Source: Nitrospirales bacterium (GTDB lineage Bacteria > Nitrospirota > Nitrospiria > Nitrospirales > UBA8639). Taken from it: DNA of 9,559 nucleotides. Of this stretch, positions 1 through 5,563 are shown piece after piece. A program made the position numbers and the translations under genes. Under the pieces are notes generated by a model. It saw only the letters and a list, made by a program, of their open reading frames with translations. It ran no database searches and was not told the origin of the DNA. Where the stretch lies: NCBI GenBank assembly GCA_021604265.1, contig BQIY01000055.1:1-9559 (forward strand), read 5' to 3'. The number at the start of each line of letters is the position of its first letter. Within the stretch, counting starts at the first letter, position 1.

Positions 1-102
1 GACAGTTAAGACAATCGTCCATGTCATGAGAGTCAAGACTATGGCCCATGTTAAAAATGATCTATTTGATTGTGTGTCGGGATTGTGTTGATCGGTTCTC
101 AT
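1..102 (-). CDS. N-terminus of an unrecognised membrane-anchored protein, cut by the left edge
   Basis: Reading leftward from an ATG at 102-100, 34 codons stay open to the window edge. The first 15 or so residues are polar (begins MRTDQHNPDTQSN). A hydrophobic stretch from about residue 16 to 34 (FLTWAIVLTLMTWTIVLTV) looks like a membrane segment or uncleaved signal anchor. The start is well supported by an AAAGGAG ribosome binding site at 108-114, five bases upstream. The gene is divergent from the PepSY-like gene at 252, and the two share a repeat-rich upstream region. Too little is visible to name a family. A short polar leader before one hydrophobic helix suggests an inner-membrane protein with its N-terminus in the cytoplasm, but this is inference. 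Confidence 0.7.
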   Translation of the reverse strand, partial: MRTDQHNPDTQSNRSFLTWAIVLTLMTWTIVLTV

Positions 103-107
103 ATTGT

Positions 108-114
108 CTCCTTT
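108..114 (-). promoter_or_regulatory. Ribosome binding site of the left-edge membrane gene
   Basis: The minus strand reads AAAGGAG here, five bases before the ATG at 102-100. It is one of the strongest Shine-Dalgarno matches in the window, and it is the main reason for calling a truncated 34-codon frame a gene. Confidence 0.7.
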
Positions 115-115
115 C

Positions 116-147
116 GATAAAGGTCTCATGATGTTATTGACCTTATC
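116..147. repeat. Imperfect inverted repeat, left arm of a paired repeat region
   Basis: GATAAAGGTC (116-125) faces GACCTTATC (139-147). The arms pair over nine bases with one bulged A, around a 13-base centre. It lies just upstream of the ribosome binding site of the leftward gene. With the neighbouring repeat at 149-182 it gives four copies of an AAGG(T)TC-like word in about 65 bases, an arrangement typical of binding sites for a dimeric regulator. No T-run follows on either strand, so it is not an obvious terminator. Confidence 0.4.
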
Positions 148-148
148 A

Positions 149-182
149 GAGAGAACCTTACGCCAAGCTTAAAGGTTCTTTC
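149..182. repeat. Eleven-base-pair inverted repeat upstream of the PepSY-like gene
   Basis: Bases 149-159 (GAGAGAACCTT) pair with 172-182 (AAGGTTCTTTC) with only one G-T mismatch, around a 12-base centre. The inner eight pairs are perfect. The element ends 69 bases before the chosen start at 252. It could be an operator shared by the divergent genes or a hairpin in the 5' leader of the PepSY-like gene. There is no T-run next to it, so a rho-independent terminator is unlikely. Confidence 0.45.
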
Positions 183-240
183 AGCGTGGCATTAAGATTT
201 GTGGAGTATGGTGTTCATATGATCATTGCACTTTTCACTG

Positions 241-246
241 AAGGAG
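241..246 (+). promoter_or_regulatory. Ribosome binding site deciding the start at 252
   Basis: AAGGAG is five bases before the ATG at 252. The reading frame stays open further upstream to a GTG at 186 and an ATG at 219, but neither has a comparable site. The 252 start is therefore preferred. Confidence 0.7.
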
Positions 247-251
247 CAAAT

Positions 252-569
252 ATGAGAAATGACTTCCAAGAATGGGGTAGAGAGCAGTGGTATTCTCCGG
301 GCGACATCGTGGAGGATCTTCACAGTCAACATTATCAAGTGTATGCCATTGAATGTGAAGACCAATGGTATTTAGTCGGTGCGTATGACTCGCAAGGGAC
401 ACGGGTCGAGTTAAAGGTCAGTCCCAAAACTCGTAAAGTCTTCTCTTGGATCATACGAAGTGTCGACGCCAATAATCAAAAGCGCGAGAAAGGAGGGGGG
501 CGGGAGGAAGGCATTGTGGTTATGCCTGAAGCTACTGCCAAGGCTCCACAAGAGCTCGTTTGTCCATGA
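252..569 (+). CDS. Small PepSY-like domain protein
   Basis: This encodes a 105-residue protein. Residues about 15-66 have the PepSY pattern: a short helix (SPGDIVEDL), then alternating strands (YQVYAIECEDQWYLVGAYD), then a dG-x-x-v-E-L-x-v-x-P-x-T-x-K-V ending (residues 49-63). PepSY domains are small modules found in protease propeptides and in many exported or membrane proteins, where they bind or inhibit peptidases or sense the envelope. Those roles are known for the family and not shown here. The unusual point is the lack of an evident signal peptide with the start at 252. Using the upstream GTG at 186 adds 22 residues that do not form a clean signal either. After residue 75 the protein is a low-complexity tail with a Gly-Arg-Glu patch. 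It is divergent from the left-edge membrane gene and stands alone. Confidence 0.7.
   Translation: MRNDFQEWGREQWYSPGDIVEDLHSQHYQVYAIECEDQWYLVGAYDSQGTRVELKVSPKTRKVFSWIIRSVDANNQKREKGGGREEGIVVMPEATAKAPQELVCP
492..511 (+). other. Purine-only G-rich tract inside the PepSY-like gene
   Basis: Apart from a single C at 501, bases 492-511 are purines with runs of two to six G. The tract encodes the Gly-Gly-Gly-Arg-Glu-Glu tail of the PepSY-like protein. It contains several Shine-Dalgarno-like words and could fold into a weak G-quadruplex. Either effect is speculative. Confidence 0.4.
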
Positions 570-642
570 GGGTTCTATGGAGTTTCCCAAAGGTACAGTT
601 TTAACGCTTATGGGTGTTTAGGGAGAGTAAAGAAAGTGAGTC

Positions 643-668
643 AGGTGAATACGTCTGATCATTCACTT
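643..668. repeat. Weak inverted repeat in the convergent gap
   Basis: AGGTGAAT (643-650) pairs with ATTCACTT (661-668) over eight bases with one G-T pair and a 10-base loop. A competing pairing uses AAGTGA (634-639) with TCACTT (663-668). It sits between the ends of the PepSY-like gene (569) and the leucine-rich-repeat gene (780), where a terminator is expected. No T-run follows on either strand, so it is at most a weak or rho-assisted transcript end. The rest of 570-779 shows nothing I can name. Confidence 0.25.
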
Positions 669-779
669 CTCATAATCGTTTGAGACGCTGTTATGGGAGT
701 TTCATGAACAGTTGTCTATCTACGAAATCATGTCAAGCATCGCAGGTCGATTCTGGAACCGCGTTTCTCTAGAAAAAAT

Positions 780-1586
780 TCACGGCTTAGAATGTTTTCT
801 TGCCTCAACAAGCGCTAAAAAATTTTCCTCAAATTTTTCAAAACTTGAACGATCACAAGATGGGCACTTTGCTCGGGATCGATAGGCGAAGGTCTGCCTA
901 AGTTTACTCCCACACGTTCCACATTTTTTATAATGCTCAACGTGCATGGTCTGTAACGACTTCTGCCACTTGGGGTATGCCGCTGCCAGTAAAGCGATTT
1001 CTTCGAGTGGAAACATCCAGGGTGTCAAGGTAAATGATGCTGGTTCTGGTAATTGTGTCAGGGGACCAAGCTTTTTGTCCACGGACTTGGTGCCGTGAAG
1101 TTCTAGCGTGGAAAGCCTCCTTCCAATGTTTCCTATTGGCTGTAACGAGGCAACTGTTTGTGCGGCGTTGACACTGCCACTAATAGACAAATTTTCAAGC
1201 TTGGGTAACCGTTCGATGGATTCGAGTGATAGCGGTGCCCCCAGATCTGATAAGTAGAGCGATGTGACGTTGATCAAATCTTCAATGCCGTCAAGTGACC
1301 GGATTTTTGGACATTGCCAAATCGTGACATCTTCGAGTGCTTTCAATTGATTAAAGAGGCGGAAATCAGATATCGGGGCAAGTCGCAGTCCAAACGACGT
1401 CAATTTTGGCAAGGAGAGATTTGAGAGGACTGGTACGTTCGCTTTCGCTAACCGGTAGAGAGATAAGGATTTAAGGTGAGTAAATTCTTCAAGAGTTGCC
1501 AGATCCTTTGCATGGCCATCAACCCGTAAGTCGGTAGTGGAGCGACTGACATCATTAAGCGATTGTACGAGGCTCTCATTGGCCAT
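780..1586 (-). CDS. Leucine-rich-repeat protein with C-terminal zinc ribbon
   Basis: This encodes a 268-residue protein with no signal peptide or membrane segment, so it is probably cytosolic. Residues about 15-190 are irregular leucine-rich repeats (for example LKSLSLYRL at 38-46, VTSLYLSDL at 107-115, LPKLENLSISG at 127-137, LSTLELHGT at 158-166). Such repeats form a curved solenoid used for protein binding. A linker follows (about 190-215, containing FPLEEIALLAAAYPKWQKS). The C-terminus is a zinc ribbon of the form CX2C-X15-CX2C with cysteines at 222, 225, 241 and 244. The start is supported by an AGAGGA site eight to nine bases upstream. It lies 94 bases downstream of the exported-protein gene on the same strand, so the two may be cotranscribed. 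The binding partner is unknown. The repeat-plus-ribbon layout suggests a recognition or scaffold protein, but no enzymatic function is visible. Confidence 0.8.
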   Translation of the reverse strand: MANESLVQSLNDVSRSTTDLRVDGHAKDLATLEEFTHLKSLSLYRLAKANVPVLSNLSLPKLTSFGLRLAPISDFRLFNQLKALEDVTIWQCPKIRSLDGIEDLINVTSLYLSDLGAPLSLESIERLPKLENLSISGSVNAAQTVASLQPIGNIGRRLSTLELHGTKSVDKKLGPLTQLPEPASFTLTPWMFPLEEIALLAAAYPKWQKSLQTMHVEHYKKCGTCGSKLRQTFAYRSRAKCPSCDRSSFEKFEENFLALVEARKHSKP

Positions 1587-1680
1587 GTTACTTTCCTCTA
1601 CGCAGTTTGGTGTTGTCCTTCTTGCTGTAATTTCTGTCGGTCAATATTGGACTTGTGCCTCCGATACCAGTGTTTATGAT

Positions 1681-2586
1681 CTAACGGTATACGGAAAGAT
1701 AGACTGTGTCTGACTTTTTCTTAACCCATGGGAAACGATATAACGTTCGAATCTGACTGGAATATTGTCCAATGTTGGCTTGTTGCCAGAGACCTTGTTC
1801 GTAATAGGGTTCATTCTTTGCGTCATTGAGAAAACCTGCATATTTCTCGTCGGTAAAAAAACTCACCGACCAACTGTTTGTCCAAGTTGGTTGACAGTGT
1901 TGGACATAGTCATCGACCTGATAGAGGAGGGCTTGAATGTTTGGTAAATTTTCCACCACCGGTTCAGTGGTTTGAATAAAGAGCACATCATGATCTTGCG
2001 GGATGCGGATCAAGCCGATGTCGTGTTCACGTGCACGACATGCCTGGTGGTTAATCGGAATGTCTTTCGGTTGCCCGGGATCTCCTTTGGGAATCGTGAT
2101 CGTATGGGGTACCCCTCTTTGACACACAAACTTCAAAGAAGAAGGAGGGCAGTCCCAATGCAGCTGTATCCCAAATTGTGCAATATCTGACAGCAAAGTT
2201 GCCATCCGAGGGTTTAACGTGATTTTGTCCTGGATCGATTCTCCTGGAAGAAGCCGAATTTCCTGTGAACCGATATCCCACAGGACAGAGCGTTGCGTAA
2301 TGGGACTTTTGTGGGTATCTAGACGAAAAGCCCTCAACCACTTCGAATCATTTGGCGGACTCCAGGGTAAATCATGAACATCGACCAGAACCGGCTTCTG
2401 ACTGATGTTGGTCAAATGAATATGGATCACATAGTGCTGCGGCCTGGGTTTCTTTAAAAAGACCTCCATCGCCAGAGGTAGTCGGGGCTCTTCTTCCGTA
2501 TCCGTGGCTGCACTGATTGCTTGAGTCGAGATGATGATCAGGAGGCAGAGGCAAAAAGTCCATGTATGGCATAACAATCGTTTCAT
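1681..2586 (-). CDS. Exported protein of unknown function
   Basis: This encodes a 301-residue protein. Residues 1-26 form a signal peptide: Lys-Arg near the start, a hydrophobic core (FCLCLLIIIS, 11-20), and a likely cleavage after AISA at 26. Residues about 36-165 are rich in beta-strand patterns, with the stretch HIHLTNISQKPVLVDVHDLPW (residues 55-75) followed by LLPGESI (112-118). This resembles the immunoglobulin-like folds used by many periplasmic proteins, but I cannot assign a family. Four cysteines in the mature part (146, 155, 183, 231) could form two disulfides, consistent with export. The C-terminal 65 residues are rich in aromatics. The 94- and 137-base spacings suggest it could share transcripts with the leucine-rich-repeat gene downstream and the DUF481 gene upstream. 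No strong ribosome binding site is seen before the ATG. Confidence 0.75.
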   Translation of the reverse strand: MKRLLCHTWTFCLCLLIIISTQAISAATDTEEEPRLPLAMEVFLKKPRPQHYVIHIHLTNISQKPVLVDVHDLPWSPPNDSKWLRAFRLDTHKSPITQRSVLWDIGSQEIRLLPGESIQDKITLNPRMATLLSDIAQFGIQLHWDCPPSSLKFVCQRGVPHTITIPKGDPGQPKDIPINHQACRAREHDIGLIRIPQDHDVLFIQTTEPVVENLPNIQALLYQVDDYVQHCQPTWTNSWSVSFFTDEKYAGFLNDAKNEPYYEQGLWQQANIGQYSSQIRTLYRFPWVKKKSDTVYLSVYR

Positions 2587-2723
2587 TGAACGGTACTCGT
2601 ATTTGGGGGGCGTTCTCCTATTGTGGACTGTATGTATGGCCTAAATGTTGAAGGTACGGCTTCATGCCATTGTTTATCAAATATATCGTATTTCCATTTT
2701 ACACGACACTTGCAAGGGACTTC

Positions 2724-3803
2724 TCAATTTCCAACATCCAGCCCAATCCCAAAAATTAACGCCTCATCAAGTTTTTTGTTGCCAAATAACGGTCGACTAT
2801 TAAATCGAATATCATATTCAAATGTGACATACATATATTGATTCAGTTTAACCCGTAATCCCTGTCGAGAGTTGATACGAATGGCTGTACTTTGCTTTCC
2901 AAAATCTTGAAAACCTTGATGATCCAGAAAAACTTCCACTCCATCCGAGATGAGCCAGTATTTCCAATCAACAGACCACAATGCGGTTGGATTTTGGAGG
3001 GTTTCCCTGGATTTGAAATCTTGCAACACATACCCTGGCCCGACGACGGCAGACAATGCATGTTCCTCTTCATCGAATAATTGATACCCTAGGCCTACAG
3101 TGGTTGAACTTCTGACGGTTAAATCTTGGAAAGAGTCTTGTTCGAACAATTCGTCAAAATTCAAAAAGACCTTTTCTGAGACAAAGTAATCGTAATTGAA
3201 GTTCCCTCTGGAGTTTCTCGCCGTAACAACCTTATTGGCCTCGCCGTAGTTATATTGTCCTCCAAAACCTGCACGATGGGCTTTGCGGAAGCGAAAGGTC
3301 CAGTCTAAAGACGCATTTACAGCTTGAGTGGATGAATTACCGGCTGTTCGGTTCCCGCCTAGGGAGGTATTTCCGCTATATCGAAACACGGGAAGAGGGT
3401 TAATTGACGCAATCATTGACAGAGGTATTTTTTGAAGCTTGACGGGTTCTTCTTTCGGCGTCACGATTTCTTTTGGGTCGACCATGATGACTTCTTCAGG
3501 GTCTGATGTCACGACGCTTCCTCGAATTCTTGAGCCATCCAGTAATTCGATGGTTAGCGGATTTGCTGAGGACAGCCCTTCAATGACACCCCAATCAAGG
3601 GTAAACTCCCCTCCATAAGTGGTTCTGAAGACCAGTGCGCCTTCTTCCATCCTCACAATGGTACCGGTCATCCGGTCGCCGTTCACAAATTGGACTTCGT
3701 CCGCCCAGCTGACGTTCAGATACCCGAGGAGTATGGCGAAGCATGGCAAAAGCCAGCATGCCGCTCTGGACAATATGATCATCATGAAAGAGATGTAACG
3801 CAA
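2724..3803 (-). CDS. DUF481-family outer-membrane beta-barrel protein
   Basis: This encodes up to 359 residues. Residues 1-34 are a signal peptide ending in VSWA, before Asp35. Two short SH3-like repeats follow, marked by VNGDRMTGTIV (40-50) and LDGSRIRGSVV (88-98). From about residue 140 to the end is a DUF481 barrel: alternating strands, the GN-rich SLGGNRTAGNSST region near 147-159, a YDYFVSEKVFL turn (204-214), and the D-x-F-x-D-L-x-x-R segment (223-231). DUF481 proteins (YdiY-like) are putative outer-membrane barrels often linked to salt stress; their function is poorly defined. The frame opens at a TTG (3803-3801). An ATG six codons later (3785-3783) would also leave a good signal peptide. 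Neither has a convincing ribosome binding site, so the exact start is uncertain. Confidence 0.85.
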   Translation of the reverse strand: MRYISFMMIILSRAACWLLPCFAILLGYLNVSWADEVQFVNGDRMTGTIVRMEEGALVFRTTYGGEFTLDWGVIEGLSSANPLTIELLDGSRIRGSVVTSDPEEVIMVDPKEIVTPKEEPVKLQKIPLSMIASINPLPVFRYSGNTSLGGNRTAGNSSTQAVNASLDWTFRFRKAHRAGFGGQYNYGEANKVVTARNSRGNFNYDYFVSEKVFLNFDELFEQDSFQDLTVRSSTTVGLGYQLFDEEEHALSAVVGPGYVLQDFKSRETLQNPTALWSVDWKYWLISDGVEVFLDHQGFQDFGKQSTAIRINSRQGLRVKLNQYMYVTFEYDIRFNSRPLFGNKKLDEALIFGIGLDVGN

Positions 3804-3842
3804 CAGGTTGAGGCTATCGTGGGTAACAGGATCAGAACGGCA

Positions 3843-4043
3843 TCATTCATTGATAGGCTGTTCGTCTTTGATTGCAGAGATGTCTTGGTCTCGCTTTTCA
3901 CGTTCGGGTATTGCAAGCGTTAGGATCTTGTCATTGAGTCGGAAGCTGTGTATGTCGCTGTCATGACGAGGCCGTTCACAGCTCGACTTGTTGAAGGGTT
4001 CATAATTTTCTGACATCGATGAAGGAAGTTTACCTCTGATCAT
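3843..4043 (-). CDS. Doubtful 66-residue hypothetical protein overlapping the antitoxin gene end
   Basis: An open frame starts with ATG at 4043-4041, inside the last codons of the antitoxin gene (14-base overlap), and ends 39 bases before the DUF481 start. A second ATG lies at 4016-4014 and would give 57 residues beginning MSENYEPFNKSS. The product is hydrophilic, with a charged C-terminal half (PEREKRDQDISAIKDE), and has no motif I recognise. Neither start has a well-spaced ribosome binding site. The overlap with the upstream gene is typical of translational coupling, and the position in an otherwise empty 226-base gap argues mildly for it. Chance is equally possible. Confidence 0.25.
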   Translation of the reverse strand: MIRGKLPSSMSENYEPFNKSSCERPRHDSDIHSFRLNDKILTLAIPEREKRDQDISAIKDEQPINE

Positions 4044-4335
4044 AGGGTGAAATGCTCATTTTTTTTGCCTGCTTTCGCATTTCTGCGGCATCGTACCATG
4101 CTTGCATGTTGAGCAACGTATCCATGTTCAGCTCAAAGGCCATTTCTAATCGTAGTGCCATCTCCGGTGACAGCGAAGATTTTTCATTGAGCAAGTCTGA
4201 CAGGGTTGCACGACGCACGCCCAAAATATCAGCTGCTTTCGTGACACTCAAGCCGAATTCATCAATCACTTCTGTCTTGATGAACGTTCCCGGATGAACC
4301 GGTTTCGCGCTATTTTTTGGACCAGTCTTCTTCAT
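4030..4335 (-). CDS. higA: HigA-family (XRE-type) antitoxin, no adjacent toxin
   Basis: This encodes a 101-residue DNA-binding protein. The HigA signature HPG-x4-x-EV lies at residues 14-23. It is followed by the helix-turn-helix at about 29-52 (LSVTKAADILGV, then RRATLSDLLNEKS) and the conserved S-x-E-M-A-L-R-L-E helix at 56-64. HigA antitoxins neutralise a RelE-fold HigB ribonuclease and repress their own operon. HigB is usually encoded immediately upstream, but the 482 bases upstream show no HigB-like frame, so this looks like a solitary antitoxin or a lone regulator. An AGAGGAT ribosome binding site lies eight bases before the ATG. A perfect palindrome directly beyond it is a plausible autoregulatory site. 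The N-terminal ten residues (MKKTGPKNSA) are an extension beyond the usual core. Confidence 0.8.
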   Translation of the reverse strand: MKKTGPKNSAKPVHPGTFIKTEVIDEFGLSVTKAADILGVRRATLSDLLNEKSSLSPEMALRLEMAFELNMDTLLNMQAWYDAAEMRKQAKKMSISPYDQR

Positions 4336-4343
4336 CGATAAAT

Positions 4344-4378
4344 ATCCTCTATCTATAGATGTACTGTAGAACCGTACT
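4344..4378 (-). promoter_or_regulatory. Candidate operator and ribosome binding site of the HigA gene
   Basis: On the minus strand AGAGGAT (4350-4344) is the ribosome binding site. Abutting it is the perfect 10-base palindrome ATCTATAGAT (4351-4360). Beyond that are two direct GTACT words on the plus strand (4361-4365 and 4374-4378) 13 bases apart. HigA proteins bind palindromes in their own promoter, so this is a natural candidate site. I could not find a convincing -35/-10 pair, so the promoter itself is unplaced. Confidence 0.4.
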
Positions 4379-4721
4379 ATTGCAAGTTGGGGTACTGAAT
4401 GTATTTGGAAAACCTCCGTGTCATGCCTTAAGTATTTTCTGTGCTTGTACCTCTGGCGGACTGCATCAATCCGTCACGAATCGCTCCTCGGTATTTTGAA
4501 CCTTGACAAGGTCGTTCGGGGCATTTGTAGATAAGTCCATAGGGAAGGGCTGTTGTAAGCTCTCGTTTATTTTCTATCGCACGGAACGATAACCAAGATA
4601 GACCAACCTCGATTCAACATCACGCTTGTCTTGATTGTTTCTAATGCTAAAACTGAAACTAAGGTGCTTGGGCTTTGGAGGATGCGTCAGAAGAGTGAGG
4701 TGCTCTGTAAGAGGGAAGTTT

Positions 4722-4786
4722 TAACCCTAATGCCTGCAGCAATGACTTCTGTGCGCAACGGTGCAGGCAGAAGGGCTCAAGGGTTA
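4722..4786. repeat. Nested inverted repeats downstream of ruvA, possible structured RNA
   Basis: The outer arms TAACCCT (4722-4728) and AGGGTTA (4780-4786) are perfect seven-base complements. Inside them TGCCTGCA (4731-4738) and TGCAGGCA (4762-4769) are perfect eight-base complements, around a 23-base loop. A competing pairing joins CTTCTG (4746-4751) to CAGAAG (4768-4773), so two folds are mutually exclusive. The element starts 32 bases beyond the ruvA stop. No T-run follows on either strand, so it is not a standard terminator. It could be a structured 3' end of the ruvA message or part of a small RNA. Confidence 0.45.
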
Positions 4787-4817
4787 TCTGTGCAAGGAGA
4801 GGCATTCGATGTCAAGA

Positions 4818-5423
4818 TTAATTTTTGGCCAACACTTTGAGGGATTCGCGAATGATGAGTTCGAGATTTGAGGGATCGTCCAGTTTTTCTCGACTTCGTG
4901 TAATCGCTTTCTGGACATCAAGCGGGCGATAGCCAAGATTGGTCAAGGCTGATTCCGCATCGGTTTGTACGGTATCTTCGGCGGGAAGGTGTTCACCTGG
5001 CAGAGCGTCGGCCGAGATAAATTGAGCGACCTTGTCTTTGAGTTCCAAAACAATACGACTTGCGGACTTTTTACCGATTCCCGGGGTGGATGACAATCTG
5101 TCCACATCATTGCGTTGAATCGCTGAAAGAATATCTTTCACGCTCAACGTTGACAGTGCACTCAGGGCCAATTTGGGTCCGATTCCACTGATGCCGGTCA
5201 GGAGGGTAAAGGTTTCTTTTTCGGCTGGAGTCAGGAAGCCAAATAGCTGAATGGTGTCATTTCGTATGTGCGTGGAAATAGCGAGTGTGACAGAGTCTTT
5301 CAGATGGGGGAGGGCAAAATAGGTACTCAGAGCAATAGAGATTTCATAACCGATTCCTTGGACATCAAGGATCACCGTGGACGGTGATTTCGAAAGCAAT
5401 TGGCCGGTGAGTCGTGCGATCAT
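4818..5423 (-). CDS. ruvA: Holliday junction branch migration protein RuvA
   Basis: This encodes 201 residues, the usual RuvA length. RuvA tetramers bind four-way DNA junctions and load the RuvB motor for branch migration during recombinational repair. The N-terminal OB-fold domain begins MIARLTGQLL and contains VQGIGYEISI (21-30). Two helix-hairpin-helix motifs follow, GISGIGPKLA (77-86) and TPGIGKKSA (113-121), with IVLELKD after. The C-terminal RuvB-binding domain includes DAESALTNLGYRP (155-167). At the acidic pin, where E. coli has Glu55-Asp56, this protein has Asn55-Asp56 by ungapped alignment from memory. It lies 140 bases downstream of yebC on the same strand. ruvC, often found between them, and ruvB, often downstream, are both absent here. 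Confidence 0.97.
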   Translation of the reverse strand: MIARLTGQLLSKSPSTVILDVQGIGYEISIALSTYFALPHLKDSVTLAISTHIRNDTIQLFGFLTPAEKETFTLLTGISGIGPKLALSALSTLSVKDILSAIQRNDVDRLSSTPGIGKKSASRIVLELKDKVAQFISADALPGEHLPAEDTVQTDAESALTNLGYRPLDVQKAITRSREKLDDPSNLELIIRESLKVLAKN

Positions 5424-5563
5424 AAAATACCTGTCTCCAAAGTATTTGAATGGCGAATGGGTTCAGCTTATCGCTGAGGATAGAGAAAGTCTATTCAGTT
5501 CAACTCGAAATGTCGTCAGGATTTGTGTGGGTGAGGTTGAAGCGAGAAGAGGAAAGATCTTAA

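Larger units (their letters stand above)
4336..4817. other. 482-base stretch without a convincing gene
   Basis: This lies between the ruvA stop and the antitoxin start. It contains the HigA-proximal palindrome, a 61-codon minus-strand open frame without a start codon (4428-4613), an odd palindrome ACCTTGACAAGGT at 4500-4512, and the nested inverted repeats at 4722-4786. A plus-strand frame of 69 codons (4631-4840) runs into ruvA in antisense and has no ribosome binding site, so I do not call it. No HigB toxin, tRNA or other named RNA is recognisable. It may hold an RNA gene or a decayed gene. Confidence 0.5.

Noticed and set aside
769..783. T-run just after the leucine-rich-repeat gene as a terminator
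   Set aside because: Six T follow the stop on the minus strand, but no stem precedes them.
4490..4502. tRNA T-arm-like word GGTTCAAAATACC on the minus strand
   Set aside because: The flanking bases do not form a T stem, and no anticodon or acceptor arms are found at the right distance.
4336..4817. Possible HigB toxin upstream of the antitoxin
   Set aside because: I translated the minus strand through the gap and found no RelE/HigB-like sequence; the only long frame lacks a start and the family pattern.
4631..4840. Sixty-nine-codon plus-strand frame
   Set aside because: It runs antisense into the end of ruvA, has no ribosome binding site, and crosses the inverted-repeat element; most likely chance.
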